Below, one piece after another: positions 46,263-56,381 of a DNA stretch of 64,000 nucleotides. Both the position numbers and the translations under genes were made by a program. Below the pieces are notes generated by a model, which was not told where the DNA came from, made no database searches, and worked only from the letters and a program-made list of their open reading frames with translations. Origin of the DNA: Sedimentibacter acidaminivorans (GTDB lineage: Bacteria > Bacillota > Clostridia > Tissierellales > Sedimentibacteraceae); contig NZ_JAGGKS010000007.1 in assembly GCF_017873955.1 (NCBI RefSeq), positions 1 to 64,000 of the forward strand, written 5' to 3'. The first letter of the stretch is position 1; every line of letters begins with the position of its first letter.

Positions 46263-47003
46263 TTAATAAAATGAACCTAGCACTTCGATGGGTTTTCTTA
46301 TTAAATTATCAATTTTTTTCATGTTATCACCATTAATAGTTACTAAACAGCAGCATGATGGACCAGCTGATTTAGCAATATCTACTGAAATATCTGAGTT
46401 ATATTTAAAGTTTATATTATTATATGAACATAGATCGTTTAATTCAGAAGAAATACCTCTTGATCCAATGGGCAGTATTTCATGTATGAAATCACTTAGA
46501 TATAAATTTTCAAAATCTGAGATATCCATTATTTTATCAGGATTATTAACCACTTCATTTCCAACAAGGGGTAAACCTAAAAGAACACATATGTCAGTGC
46601 TTTTAGTTTTCTTGTATTTTAATTTTTCTTTACGGCATATTCCAATACAAGTTACACCCATTGATGTTTGAACAGTTTTCATATTTTCCTCAGTGCTGCC
46701 CGTCATATGTACGTTGCATGTTTTCAGCATAGATAGAGCCTTGGTAAAACCTTCTATTAATTCTTTTCCTGTGTCATTCATTTCTACTGCTAAGCCATCT
46801 GATAGTATAATGGGTTCAAATCCCATACTCAAAAGCTCAGCAAGAACAACTTTTGCAGTTTGATGAGCTACTATATGAGGAGATGCTTTAACAACATCAA
46901 ATTCTTTATTTCCTATTGCTCCGCAGGAATCGCAAGAAATTCCCATATACCTATTTTCATCTATTGAGATAACAGTTAAATCTCTTACCTGTTTTATTTC
47001 CAT
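46263..47003 (-). CDS. AIR synthase (PurM)-related protein, possible alpha-ribazole kinase CblS
   Basis: A 246-residue protein with an N-terminal AIR-synthase-like region: GISCDSCGAIGNKEFD, ASPHIVAHQTAKVVLAELL and later GSTEENMKT. The DSCGxIGxK stretch recalls CblS, which phosphorylates alpha-ribazole in cobamide salvage, and also ThiL/SelD-type ATP sites. It lacks the full C-terminal domain of PurM. The organism uses B12 (nrdJ), which makes CblS plausible, but no cobT/cblT gene is adjacent. SD AGGAG upstream. Confidence 0.5.
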   Translation of the reverse strand: MEIKQVRDLTVISIDENRYMGISCDSCGAIGNKEFDVVKASPHIVAHQTAKVVLAELLSMGFEPIILSDGLAVEMNDTGKELIEGFTKALSMLKTCNVHMTGSTEENMKTVQTSMGVTCIGICRKEKLKYKKTKSTDICVLLGLPLVGNEVVNNPDKIMDISDFENLYLSDFIHEILPIGSRGISSELNDLCSYNNINFKYNSDISVDIAKSAGPSCCCLVTINGDNMKKIDNLIRKPIEVLGSFY

Positions 47004-47084
47004 TTTGAATTCTCCTAAACTTATTATCTATTAAAAGTATTTTAACATATAATCCCATTGGTTTCTATAATAATTTTATATAAA

Positions 47085-48674
47085 CTACCTGTTGTTTAGT
47101 TCTGCGTAGTTTAATATATCCCTGCATAGGAAAATTACAAATGCAGAAATTAATATATTCCATATGAATGTGATTAAAAGACCTGCAATGATAGGATCTA
47201 AAACACTAATTGATGCAGATGTAAAAATGGCAATTATAATCCCTGGTAAAGCAAGTATCATCATTATTATAATATATAAGAACATAATTATTACTTTGCT
47301 ATTAAGTGAACCTAATAGCCTTTCTGTCAATATATTACCTGACATAAATAAAATACCAAATCCTATTCTTGCTACTATACATACCGCTATATTAATAGGA
47401 GAGATATCTAGCAGTATACCAATGGAAATAAATAGTATGATAGCTTCTGTTGTTATCTTTAAAATGTTTTCTTTGGATATTTTAATAAGTTTTAAAAACG
47501 GATTGACTGGTATCATGTAGACAAATGGCATTTTAAGTTCGCGAATCCATCTTCCAGTAGCTGTTGAAAAAATTTGCATATATGTTGAAAAAATAAATAT
47601 AGGCAATATATTTTCAGAATTTTGATTAATTACATTACTTGTGAAAAAAGCATATACAATTGATATTATTATAAATATTATGGATGTCTTATCTATTAAA
47701 AAAAGTCCCGAACGCCTATTTTCAATTAAATGTTTATAAAAGAAAACATCAGCTCCTGTTCCTCTATTTATGCCTATTCTACCAACCCTTACATTTTTTC
47801 TTGCATCAGTTATATTGCCTTCCTTTTTAGCTGTTATTGCACTATGGGACACCTCGGTAGCTAGAAGCACATCTTCATAAAAATCAGACCTAATTTTAGT
47901 TATAGCATATACAATTACAAAAATAGAAAGTAAAGTTAAACCAACACCACTAATTATATGAATATAATTAGCTGAGAAAACGCCAACTACAGCCATTTTT
48001 ACCCAGCCTACAACTGGAAGTAAATTTAGCCAAAATGAATTTGTAGCCTCAACAGCAGAATCTATAATATTTTCAGTGCCAGTTACAGTTTTATAAAAAA
48101 TATAAGAAACAACTAAAGCAGATAATCCTACTATAATGAACTTAATTTTTGCTTGAAGTTTTTCATCATTGCTTGAGAATGAATATATTGCCATTGCTGC
48201 AAGTTGAGAACAAAAAACAACTATGCAATATCCTATTAGAATTACAATAAGCCCACCAAATGATAATCCATAGGTCATATTTAGCCATGCGTATTGATAT
48301 ATCAAAAAAACTCCAACTAACAAAGATGTTCCCATTTGTTTTATAAGGCCATATATTAATATCCTTTTGGTTGATATGGGAGTTGAAAACAATAAACTAA
48401 CATCAGCCATAGAATAAAAGCTTGCGCCTGATGACAAACCTTTTAAGCTTGTTGCTATAAATAGGTATGAATATAAAGCAAATACAATAGCATAAAGTTC
48501 ATTCGTATTTCTTAAATTATCAGATGGTAAATCGGAATCTAAGGATCTTGAAAAAATAACTAAAGCCAGCATTGCTATGAAGAAAATTATAGCAATAAGT
48601 TTCCCGGGATTTTTTCTTAATTCCTTTATAGAATTTTTAATTGTTGTGAAAAAAAGATAACTTAATGCTTTCAT
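47085..48674 (-). CDS. ABC-2-type exporter permease
   Basis: A 529-residue membrane protein with about 12 hydrophobic spans in two blocks separated by a ~60-residue polar stretch near 265-325 (SHSAITAKKEGN). It resembles the putative ABC exporter permeases of Firmicutes. Its ATG overlaps the stop of the ATPase gene (ATGA), so both form one transporter. The cargo is not predictable. Confidence 0.85.
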   Translation of the reverse strand: MKALSYLFFTTIKNSIKELRKNPGKLIAIIFFIAMLALVIFSRSLDSDLPSDNLRNTNELYAIVFALYSYLFIATSLKGLSSGASFYSMADVSLLFSTPISTKRILIYGLIKQMGTSLLVGVFLIYQYAWLNMTYGLSFGGLIVILIGYCIVVFCSQLAAMAIYSFSSNDEKLQAKIKFIIVGLSALVVSYIFYKTVTGTENIIDSAVEATNSFWLNLLPVVGWVKMAVVGVFSANYIHIISGVGLTLLSIFVIVYAITKIRSDFYEDVLLATEVSHSAITAKKEGNITDARKNVRVGRIGINRGTGADVFFYKHLIENRRSGLFLIDKTSIIFIIISIVYAFFTSNVINQNSENILPIFIFSTYMQIFSTATGRWIRELKMPFVYMIPVNPFLKLIKISKENILKITTEAIILFISIGILLDISPINIAVCIVARIGFGILFMSGNILTERLLGSLNSKVIIMFLYIIIMMILALPGIIIAIFTSASISVLDPIIAGLLITFIWNILISAFVIFLCRDILNYAELNNR

Positions 48675-49381
48675 TGATCATCACACTTCTTTTCCGTAAT
48701 TTCAAAGAAAAGCTGTTCTAGAGTTTTATCACTCTTATCTTCTGAATTATTATACTTAGTTGCCTCAAAGGATCCATTTACCATAATGTGTGCCACATCC
48801 CAATAGTCTTCAACACTATCTAGCATATGTGTGCTTATTAAAACAGAAGCTCCTTCGTTTTTTAATTCTACAAACATTTTTTTTAATTCTTTAATTGCAT
48901 GTGGGTCGAGCCCAACCATAGGTTCGTCGAATATAATTACTCTTGGTTTGTGAAGAATAGCACAGCAGATGCTAAGTTTTTGTTGCATACCCTTTGAAAG
49001 CTCCTTGCCAAGTTTATTCTTTTTATCCATTAATTCAAACCTAGTAAGAAGTTCATCACCATAGTTCTGCCAATTATCAAGCTCATATGCTCTTCCAATA
49101 AACTCAAGGTGCTCACCTACTGTTAACAAATCATAAACAGCTGGCATTTCAGGGATATAACCTAAAAGCCTTTTCGCTTCAATTGTTTTATTTTTGTGCT
49201 CACATATATCTATGTCTCCCTCAAATCTCAATAGACCGGCAATGCATTTAATTATAGTAGATTTACCAGCACCGTTAGGACCAAGTAAAATAGCTATTTG
49301 CCCATCTTCAACACTAAAACTTATTTTGTTATTGGCGATGAACCTGCCATATTTTTTCGTTACATTGTATACATTAAACAT
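48671..49381 (-). CDS. ABC transporter ATP-binding protein
   Basis: A 236-residue ATPase: Walker A LGPNGAGKS, signature LSKGMQQKLS, Walker B VIIFDEPMVGLDP and H-loop STHM. ATG 49381 is preferred over TTG 49402 because the latter overlaps the AAAGGA SD. It pairs with the permease downstream, an efflux or resistance-type exporter by class. Confidence 0.93.
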   Translation of the reverse strand: MFNVYNVTKKYGRFIANNKISFSVEDGQIAILLGPNGAGKSTIIKCIAGLLRFEGDIDICEHKNKTIEAKRLLGYIPEMPAVYDLLTVGEHLEFIGRAYELDNWQNYGDELLTRFELMDKKNKLGKELSKGMQQKLSICCAILHKPRVIIFDEPMVGLDPHAIKELKKMFVELKNEGASVLISTHMLDSVEDYWDVAHIMVNGSFEATKYNNSEDKSDKTLEQLFFEITEKKCDDQ

Positions 49382-49509
49382 AATAATCTGATTTCCTTTC
49401 AAGTATTAAAAATATGAAATGCATATATTTGATATTAGTATATATTATACCTTGTTATAATTCAACTATTTATGGTGTAAACTATCATTTATCAATGCTA
49501 AAATTATAC

Positions 49510-49555
49510 AAAATACGTTCTGAAACTTTCATTTAAAAGTTGTGCAACGTATTTT
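49510..49555. other. Stem-loop in the ABC/dnaX divergent gap
   Basis: AAAATACGTT (49510-49519) pairs with AACGTATTTT (49546-49555). Inside, AACTTT (49524-49529) pairs with AAAGTT (49536-49541). A T-run follows on the plus strand. A terminator-like hairpin between divergent genes has no gene to end, so it may be a dnaX leader element or the end of a short RNA. Confidence 0.4.
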
Positions 49556-49624
49556 TATGTGCTATAATTATTTAAAGTTTTTATAAAATAAATGATAAAC
49601 GCAAAATAATTAGGTGGTGAGTTC

Positions 49625-51295
49625 GTGTCGCATCAAGCTATATATAGAAGGTTTAGACCAAAAATATTTGATGATGTTTTAGGTCAGGAGCATGTGACTA
49701 AAACTATAAAAAATCAAATTTTATCAGATAATATTGCTCATGCTTATTTGTTCACTGGAATTAGAGGTACTGGAAAAACTTCTACTGCTAAAATATTTGC
49801 TAGAGCAGTAAACTGTACTAATAATCATGATGGTAATCCATGCAATGAATGTGAATCATGTAAGAGTATACTTAATGAAACAAATATGGATGTTATTGAA
49901 ATGGATGCAGCTTCAAATAATGGAGTAGAAGATATAAGGGAGCTTAGAGATAAGGTGAAATTTCTCCCTGTAAATAGCAAACATAAGGTATATATAATAG
50001 ATGAGGTTCACATGTTGTCAAAGGGTGCTTTTAATGCGCTTCTTAAAACATTAGAAGAACCACCAGAACATTTACTATTTATACTAGCAACAACAGAACC
50101 ACATAAGATTCCACCTACAATTTTGTCTAGATGTCAAAGATTTGATTTGCATAGAATAAAAATACCTACTATTGTAGAAAATATGAGGAAAATTTGTGAT
50201 GAAATAAATGTTGATATAGACGAAAATGCACTGAAGCTTATAGCATCAAATTCAGAAGGAGCTATGAGAGATGCACAAAGTATATTGGATAGATGTTTAT
50301 CATTTACGAATGATAAAATTGATTACGAAACTGTAATAAATTTACTAGGTACAGTTAATTATCAAACGATTATGGAAGTAGCAAGTTCTTTATTAGAAAA
50401 GAATATTGAAAAAACCATGGTATTAGTTGATGATATACTAGATAAGGGAAAAGAGTTAAGTTTTTTCTTAGATGAGTTAATCATATATTTTAGGAATTTA
50501 TTAATTATAAAAACAACTAATTCAATAGATAATTTGACAAAAGTTTCAGAAGATGCTGTAAATGAACTTAAAGTAATAAGTGAAAAAATATCTATAGATG
50601 AAATAGTTTATTACATAGAGGAATTATCTTCAACTCAGGTTGATTGTAAGAGGGCATTAAATCCAAAAATTCTTCTAGAGACTAAACTTATTAAAATGAT
50701 GCATAACTCTAATACCTTTAATATTGAAGAATTGGTTAAAAGAATTGAAATGCTTGAAAATGGTATAAAAAGTGACAAACCAATATACATTAAGCAAGTA
50801 AATACATCACCAAAACAAAAAGAAGTTGAAAAATCTGCAATAAATCTTACAAAAGATCAACCTTCTATAAAATCTGAAAAAAGCGAAGAAGAAAAGCCTG
50901 TGAAAAAATCTATTCCTAGAAATATGGGTGATGAAGAAATCTATAATGGAGTAGTTAATGGATGGCAGAACATATTAAGGAAAATACGAAGTGAAAATGC
51001 AGGACTTCAGGCAATAATTAGAGAATGCAACATAGTTGAGGTGAAAAATAAAAAAATAGTATTTGAATTTGATCCTAAATTTACATTTCACATAAATGCT
51101 GCAAATCAATCGAAAAATAAAACAAAGTTTAAAGAAATTCTAAGTGGCTTTCTTAATACAGAATGCGAAGTAGAATTTATTATAAGAAATGAAGAAAAAA
51201 AACAGTCAAAGCCGAAACAAACAATAGAAGATATATATGAAGATTTAAAAAATGAATTTGGTGAAGACAAAGTAGAATTTAATCAGGAGGATTAG
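49625..51295 (+). CDS. dnaX: DNA polymerase III subunits gamma/tau
   Basis: A 556-residue clamp-loader ATPase: P-loop [10 protein letters not shown], zinc-binding CNECESC group, [22 protein letters not shown] and sensor 1 LATTEP. A lysine-rich linker (~395-440) precedes the tau-specific C-terminus. GTG start with AGGTGGTGAG upstream. The dnaX-ybaB-recR order is conserved in Firmicutes. Confidence 0.96.
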   Translation: MSHQAIYRRFRPKIFDDVLGQEHVTKTIKNQILSDNIAHAYLFTGIRGTGKTSTAKIFARAVNCTNNHDGNPCNECESCKSILNETNMDVIEMDAASNNGVEDIRELRDKVKFLPVNSKHKVYIIDEVHMLSKGAFNALLKTLEEPPEHLLFILATTEPHKIPPTILSRCQRFDLHRIKIPTIVENMRKICDEINVDIDENALKLIASNSEGAMRDAQSILDRCLSFTNDKIDYETVINLLGTVNYQTIMEVASSLLEKNIEKTMVLVDDILDKGKELSFFLDELIIYFRNLLIIKTTNSIDNLTKVSEDAVNELKVISEKISIDEIVYYIEELSSTQVDCKRALNPKILLETKLIKMMHNSNTFNIEELVKRIEMLENGIKSDKPIYIKQVNTSPKQKEVEKSAINLTKDQPSIKSEKSEEEKPVKKSIPRNMGDEEIYNGVVNGWQNILRKIRSENAGLQAIIRECNIVEVKNKKIVFEFDPKFTFHINAANQSKNKTKFKEILSGFLNTECEVEFIIRNEEKKQSKPKQTIEDIYEDLKNEFGEDKVEFNQED

Positions 51296-51297
51296 TA

Positions 51298-51651
51298 ATG
51301 GGTATGAAAGGTAGAAAAATGCCAATGGGAATGCCAGGTGGCGGAAATATGAACAGTATGATGAAACAAGTTCAAAAAATGCAGAAACAAATGGAAGAAG
51401 TGCAAGGAGAAATTGAGCAAAAAGAGGTTGAGGCTTCAGCAGGCGGTGGAGCAATTAGCGTTAAAGTTACAGGAAAAAAATCCCTTGTTGAGTTAAAAAT
51501 AGACCCAGAGGTTGTAGATAAAGATGATGTAGAAATGCTTGAAGATATGATAGTAGCAGCTATAAATGAAGCATTTAGAAAAGCTGATGAAATGATGGAA
51601 AGTGAAATGAAAAAAGTTACAGGTGGGGTAAATATTCCAGGGTTATTCTAA
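51298..51651 (+). CDS. YbaB/EbfC nucleoid-associated protein
   Basis: A 117-residue DNA-binding protein: Gly/Met-rich N-terminus, helix [16 protein letters not shown], then the conserved [16 protein letters not shown] and PGLF end. Starts 2 bases after dnaX, so it is coupled to it. Confidence 0.95.
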   Translation: MGMKGRKMPMGMPGGGNMNSMMKQVQKMQKQMEEVQGEIEQKEVEASAGGGAISVKVTGKKSLVELKIDPEVVDKDDVEMLEDMIVAAINEAFRKADEMMESEMKKVTGGVNIPGLF

Positions 51652-51721
51652 TCAGCATTATTTATTAACATAATTATAAATTAGAGAGCTAGAAGAAGAG
51701 AAGAAAGGTTGATTATAACCG

Positions 51722-52318
51722 ATGGAACAATATACAGCGCCAATAACTAAATTAATAGAAGAATTTGCAAAGCTTCCTGGTATAGGTAGAAAAACCGCTC
51801 AACGTCTCGCTTTCTATGTTATTGATATGAAAGGTAATGAAGTTGTGGAGCTAGCAAAAGCTATAGTTAATGCTAAGAAACTTACAAAACATTGTAAAAC
51901 ATGTGGAAATTTAACCGAAGGTGATATATGTAATATATGCGGAAACTTCAAAAGGGATAATTCTATTATATGCGTTGTAGAAGATGTAAGAGATATAGCA
52001 TCTATGGAACGTACAAAAGAGTATAGAGGTTTATATCATGTACTGCATGGTACAATTTCACCATTGGACGGTATAGGTCCTGATGAGATAAATATTAAAA
52101 ACTTAATCAGTAGACTAAATGAAGGTGTAACAGAAGTTATACTTGCTACAAATCCAACCATAGAAGGAGAAGCAACGGCAGTATACATATCAAGACTAAT
52201 AAAGCCATTGGGAATAAAAGTAACGCGTATAGCGCACGGAATCCCAGTTGGTGGAGATATAGAATATGCAGATGAATTAACACTTATGAGAGCTATGGAA
52301 GGCAGACGAGAGTTTTAG
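51722..52318 (+). CDS. recR: Recombination protein RecR
   Basis: A 198-residue RecFOR component. HhH at the N-terminus ([18 protein letters not shown]), a four-Cys zinc motif ([16 protein letters not shown]) and a Toprim domain ([14 protein letters not shown], later [12 protein letters not shown]). Length typical. Last conserved gene before the accessory region. Confidence 0.97.
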   Translation: MEQYTAPITKLIEEFAKLPGIGRKTAQRLAFYVIDMKGNEVVELAKAIVNAKKLTKHCKTCGNLTEGDICNICGNFKRDNSIICVVEDVRDIASMERTKEYRGLYHVLHGTISPLDGIGPDEINIKNLISRLNEGVTEVILATNPTIEGEATAVYISRLIKPLGIKVTRIAHGIPVGGDIEYADELTLMRAMEGRREF

Positions 52319-52380
52319 AATGGTGGACGAATTTGTCACCCCAAAATAATCTCTTATCAAAAATCAAAATAGTTTTATCA

Positions 52381-52430
52381 AAAAGCACATTCAAAGGACC
52401 TTCCCCGGAAGTCCAGAGCGTGCTTTTTTT
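52381..52430 (+). terminator. recR terminator
   Basis: AAAGCAC (52382-52388) pairs with GTGCTTT (52420-52426), with an inner hairpin GGAC-TTCC / GGAA-GTCC and a following T-run. A two-tier, stable structure. Confidence 0.8.
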
Positions 52431-53275
52431 GTTTTGATCTATATTTTGATGGATAAAGAGAATAGAAAAGAATGATGGAAAAAGATCGATAGAAAAACCT
52501 AAACCGAAAAACACTAACAAGTAAAAACCATTGAAATTAGAATAAAAATGGAAAACATAATTGAAAAAAATATTGAAATGTGGATAGAATAGCCTGAAAA
52601 CTATCTGGATGTGTAAAAGATAGATAAAAGGAGAAGAATTAAGCATTAAGATAAAAAATATTGATTACTAGAATTGATAAAAACATTGAAATATAAATTG
52701 ATTTTGGCTCTGAACTACATGTATTAAGATATCGTACCGAAAAGAAAATTGATTGATAAATAGATTAGATATTGCTTATTAAAACTTGCCCCTTAACCCC
52801 GCAACTTCTTCTTATTACTTTTCTATTATTGCTTATTCTTGATATGACTTTATTATCTGAAGAAGTGGAAAAACTGACAAGAATGCTGAATTAGTCTGCC
52901 AGTTCATTAAAATTAGATTAACCGAAGGTAAAATTGAAGAATGGCTTGATATCAATGGTGGAGGGGGTGAAAGATGATAGGGGTTTATTTTCGTTTTGGG
53001 GGAAAGTTTATTAGGGGGGGACAAGAATTGTGCATTCATCAAATAAAAGAGTCTGTGAAGAAAAGTATGTAAATTAATTTAAAAAATAGCTTTCTATGAT
53101 AAAATAAAATTCATAGGAGTCTTTTTTTATGGCTTCCATCCTGGTTTATCTCTATCCTTCCCTCTCTCTAATAAAGCCATAAACTCCTTGACTAAATTTC
53201 TTAACATCATTTACTAAAATTCCAAAATGTGGTACAATAATTTATAATAATAAAATTCATATTAATTCGGCTTGT
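52431..53275. other. 845-base gene-poor stretch with purine skew and ORF remnants
   Basis: No convincing gene. From ~52440 to 52760 the plus strand is markedly A/G-rich with recurring ATTGAAA and TTGATAAA words. At 52844-52894 and 52864-52977 short frames read MTLLSEEVEKLTRMLN and AELVCQFIKIRLTEGKIEEW, which look like leftovers of a coding sequence I cannot name. G-runs at 52959-53021 (GGAGGGGGT, GGGGGAAAG, AGGGGGGG) are unusual for this AT-rich DNA. A terminator-like hairpin (CTATGA / TCATAG, T-run) lies at 53086-53127. Confidence 0.5.
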
Positions 53276-53712
53276 GTGGAGTATATCTGTGTAGATTCAC
53301 AGAAAACTTTATGGGAGTTTTATTTAGTTGACAATGCACAAATTTACTTGCAAGAAGTATTTGAATTTCTAATAGAAATGAATTATATTGTTGCATCTGA
53401 AAGTAAATCATATGATAATCTACTTATGTCACTTTGTTTTGATTATCACAAAAAAGCCTCTTGTAATGCCTATCTTTTTAGAGACGATACAGATACAAAG
53501 TATTCGACAATTGAATTTGAAAATATCAAGTTCAGGTTAGCTACCAGAGAGGATTTAAAAGACCTTGAAGAAATTAATAGGTTTGCAGATAATGTAGACT
53601 TTTTTTCGATTTGGAAAAAGAAACTCAAAATTATAATTATCCATCTAAAAAAGCTCTCGAAAAAGCTGGGTTTATAAGTAAACACAGAATGGTAAAGTTT
53701 GAATTTAAGTAG
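53276..53712 (+). pseudogene. Decayed GNAT acetyltransferase
   Basis: The frame from a GTG at 53276 encodes an N-terminal domain and the start of a GNAT domain (IKFRLATREDLKDLEEI, ~residues 87-105). The reading frame is lost in the T7 run at 53599-53605; one extra T would continue into the frame that ends at 53710-53712 with PSKKALEKAGFISKH, a typical GNAT C-terminus. The ~80-residue core that holds the acetyl-CoA loop is missing between them, so there is both an internal deletion and a frameshift. It has no clear SD. Confidence 0.7.
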
Positions 53713-53786
53713 GTTATTATAGCTTCAAATTTCCAAATATTTGGTTTGTAAAGGTATAATTAGATGAAACAAGAGGAGGTGTTCAA

Positions 53787-53999
53787 ATGTTATGTCCATA
53801 TTGTGGAGATGAGATGGATAAAGGATTTGTTCAAAGTGTAAAGAAAATATTTTGGACTCGTAAAAGGAAAAAGATATTCTGGATACCTGATTCATCAAAA
53901 GATGATATTATAATTTCTGGTGATATGAATGGTTGGACTAAAGAAGCATACCTTTGTAAAAACTGTAAAAAGATTACGATTGACTTAGTAAATGATTAA
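53787..53999 (+). CDS. Small zinc-ribbon protein (DUF6487-like)
   Basis: A 70-residue soluble protein with CPYCGDEMDKG at the start and CKNCKK near the end, a four-cysteine zinc ribbon around a short beta core (GFVQSVKKIFWTRKRKK). Such proteins are common in Clostridia and have no known function. SD GAGGAGGT. Confidence 0.75.
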   Translation: MLCPYCGDEMDKGFVQSVKKIFWTRKRKKIFWIPDSSKDDIIISGDMNGWTKEAYLCKNCKKITIDLVND

Positions 54000-54030
54000 A
54001 ATTTAATTTAAGTAGTGGGGTTAATACGTA

Positions 54031-54070
54031 GTTTTCAAATTTTACGACGTAACTGTAATATATTACTGCA
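54031..54070 (+). repeat. Accessory-region repeat, copy 1
   Basis: Aligns with copies at 56751, 57731, 59451 and 59977: GTTTTCAAATTTTACGACG followed by TAACTGTAATATATTACTG. Lies between two small genes. Confidence 0.6.
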
Positions 54071-54087
54071 TATAGGAGGTAGTGTCT

Positions 54088-54255
54088 TTGAAATTTTTTA
54101 TAAATTTATTGAAGTTTACTTTGTTTTTTTTATTATGCAATTATCTGTTTATAGGTAGTCAATTTAATAAGGCTTTAATAATTGCAGTTGTTAGTTATAG
54201 TGGACCAAAACTAATTGATTATATATATTTAAAAATAAAAAATAAATATAGCTAA
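54088..54255 (+). CDS. Small membrane protein
   Basis: A 55-residue protein from TTG 54088 with AGGAGGT 8 bases upstream. Two hydrophobic segments (FINLLKFTLFFLLCNYLFI and ALIIAVVSYSG) and a basic tail. No family recognised. The strong SD and clean spacing are the main support. Confidence 0.5.
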   Translation: MKFFINLLKFTLFFLLCNYLFIGSQFNKALIIAVVSYSGPKLIDYIYLKIKNKYS

Positions 54256-54327
54256 TTCGGAATCTTCAAATATTGCGGTGCTACAAGAAGTCGTTGATTT
54301 GTATTGTTTCATAATATACTGAGTTAG

Positions 54328-54498
54328 CCAGAGTTTCAGAATAAGGGGGTTGGAAAAGAGTTGATGAGAAGATGTATGGAATATTTCCCTGATTCAGAGT
54401 GGTTGGTCGAAACAGAAACAGCAACAGGATTTTATGAAAAGATAGGATTTAAGCCCAATAAAGATGTCTTTTTAAATATTCCTTGCAAATGGTTTTGA
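54328..54498 (+). pseudogene. GNAT acetyltransferase C-terminal fragment
   Basis: Fifty-six codons read PEFQNKGVGKELMRRC, the acetyl-CoA loop of GNAT enzymes, and then ATGFYEKIGF, the usual end of the fold. A stop lies directly upstream and there is no start or SD, so the N-terminal two-thirds is gone. Confidence 0.75.
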
Positions 54499-54586
54499 TA
54501 TAGTTTGTATTGAACAATTTACAATTTATCGTTTAGTTAATTCGTAATTTTTGTAATCTACGATAAGCGAACGAGGAGGAAAGTTT

Positions 54587-55063
54587 ATGAAACGGTACAT
54601 AGATGCTAAACAATGTGCATGTATTGCAATTTATGCCAAAAATGAAGAAGGAAAACCAATAGAAATAGTTCAAGCAGGTACAACTATATATAGTATGCAA
54701 ATAAAAGATAGAAAAGATTATCTAATGATAGAAGAAAAAAATGCAGTATTTTTTATCTTTGATGATTGCATTCCTCAAATTGATTTTTATGCTGTTCCGA
54801 GGATTGATATATTTGCAAGAGATAATCAAGACGGATACTTTGGTACTATAGGTGATATAAGTGATTTAGAGAATTTGAAAGCAATAATATGCTATATAAA
54901 TAAAAATAGGAATGTATTTAAAGTTGCAAATTGTCTTCGCGAGTTTTTATTTCCTACTGATACAATTAGAGAACGTATACAACATATGAAACCAATATCT
55001 GGAATAACATTTTGCAGTTCTTTGAAAGAAGCAAAAGAACTATATGAATTTTTAAATATATAA
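54587..55063 (+). CDS. Hypothetical protein
   Basis: A 158-residue soluble protein with no signal or membrane span and a strong SD GAGGAGG. It contains several aromatic-rich beta-like strands (FFIFDDCIPQIDFYAVPRI). No family recognised. It sits inside the accessory region between GNAT fragments and small membrane proteins. Confidence 0.6.
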   Translation: MKRYIDAKQCACIAIYAKNEEGKPIEIVQAGTTIYSMQIKDRKDYLMIEEKNAVFFIFDDCIPQIDFYAVPRIDIFARDNQDGYFGTIGDISDLENLKAIICYINKNRNVFKVANCLREFLFPTDTIRERIQHMKPISGITFCSSLKEAKELYEFLNI

Positions 55064-55173
55064 TAATAAAGGATTAGTCACAGCAGGTCGTTGATAATTT
55101 CAAAAATTTATATATTAATACATGTCGAGATTATAGTAAATGCGACAGATGAATTGTATCAGGAGGTAATTAC

Positions 55174-55668
55174 TTGCGATTTAATATAGTATTGATTGTT
55201 TTTGTTACTATTCTTATATTATATGAAGTGCAATCATTAACACGTAGTGGGGAACTGATTGCAAAGGAAAAGAATATATTTTATATACTTCAAGTTGTCA
55301 CGTGGGGTATTTTCTTTGTTGCATTTGGACTGCATTTAAAGCGTAACATTATTAGAAATTACAATAATGATATGTCTGTGGGAAATATTTTATCAAATGT
55401 TATTTGGATGTCACTTTCAATTGTGTATATCATTAGAGGTCTCAAAGGTTCAGCAATAAGAGAAAACGGAATATTTGTATTTGGAACATTTCATAAATGG
55501 TCTAAAATTCAAAGTTATAGTTGGGTATCGCCAAATATAATACAATTTAAATTTAAAGCAAGTAAATTATTTAAACGTTGCAAGCCAGTTGCAAAGGTTA
55601 ATATTATCTTAAAAGAAGAAGCAGTATCAGAAGTAGAGAAAATAGTACAAGAATATTTTCCTTCATAA
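55174..55668 (+). CDS. Membrane protein, DUF5673-like
   Basis: A 164-residue protein from TTG with AGGAGG upstream. Three membrane segments occupy residues ~1-95, then a soluble C-terminal part (RENGIFVFGTFHKWSKIQSY) with the pattern seen in DUF5673 proteins, where this segment reads G(I)xxxGxxxxWxxIxxY. Function unknown. Confidence 0.6.
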   Translation: MRFNIVLIVFVTILILYEVQSLTRSGELIAKEKNIFYILQVVTWGIFFVAFGLHLKRNIIRNYNNDMSVGNILSNVIWMSLSIVYIIRGLKGSAIRENGIFVFGTFHKWSKIQSYSWVSPNIIQFKFKASKLFKRCKPVAKVNIILKEEAVSEVEKIVQEYFPS

Positions 55669-55752
55669 TTTTTAAATAACTTTTGTGTCAGGATTTAATT
55701 GTTATATATAATAATTTGTAAGTAAATATAAATTACATCAGGAGATTAGAAT

Positions 55753-56349
55753 ATGAAAAATTTAAAAAATCCAGCATTTATTTATTTAATAATTAATACT
55801 ATTTTAATGCAAATAATAGGAGTTATAGCATTTAATAGGTACAATTCTCAGGGATTAAAACAATTGATAATATACATGGATATAGCAGTCGTATTATCAT
55901 TACTTTTCTTTTATATCACTAAAGTTTTAAATAAAAAGAATAAAATAATAGATTTTATTTTTGTTCCTTGTATTGTTTTTTTTACAATTTATTCAATATG
56001 GTCTTTTAGGAATGCTTCACCTTTTAATATAGACCCAATACCCACAATTCAAATTAGTACCCCAGATGTAAATAATCCTGCAATTAAAGTAGTTACTTTT
56101 GAAACGTATGTTGTAAATAAAAGCAAAAAACCTGTAGATGTAAAATTTTATTTTACAAAGGAAGATGGAACTGAAAATTGGTATCCATATTATGATATAA
56201 TACCTGATTTACATGTTACAGAGGTATATCATATTGAACCTGAAAAAGTAGAACATATAAATTCTGAAATAACTGTTAAAACTGATGATGTTAGATTAAT
56301 TACATCACACTTTACGGATGCTGATGTGCGATATGAAATTATAAAATAA
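55753..56349 (+). CDS. Membrane-anchored protein, paralogue of 59521-59955
   Basis: A 198-residue protein with three N-terminal membrane spans (residues ~1-85), then a ~105-residue extracytoplasmic beta-rich domain (IQISTPDVNNP, ENWYPYYDIIPD, DVRLITSHF). The same domain recurs in the shorter protein at 59521, with WYPYY, IIPD and RLITS shared. No known family recognised. SD AGGAGA. Confidence 0.65.
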   Translation: MKNLKNPAFIYLIINTILMQIIGVIAFNRYNSQGLKQLIIYMDIAVVLSLLFFYITKVLNKKNKIIDFIFVPCIVFFTIYSIWSFRNASPFNIDPIPTIQISTPDVNNPAIKVVTFETYVVNKSKKPVDVKFYFTKEDGTENWYPYYDIIPDLHVTEVYHIEPEKVEHINSEITVKTDDVRLITSHFTDADVRYEIIK

Positions 56350-56381
56350 GATGCAAACAGAGTTATATTAAATATGATATT

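Noticed and set aside
49382-49624. SRP (4.5S) RNA gene upstream of dnaX, as in some Firmicutes
   Set aside because: The conserved GGAAGCAG-type tetraloop region is absent; only an AT-rich hairpin is there.
52293-52646. Minus-strand 117-codon open frame over the recR terminator
   Set aside because: It overlaps the recR end and the terminator, has no SD and reads as low-complexity F/I-rich sequence from purine-skewed DNA.
52833-53042. Minus-strand 69-codon open frame
   Set aside because: Proline/serine-rich translation of G-runs, no SD, no family resemblance.
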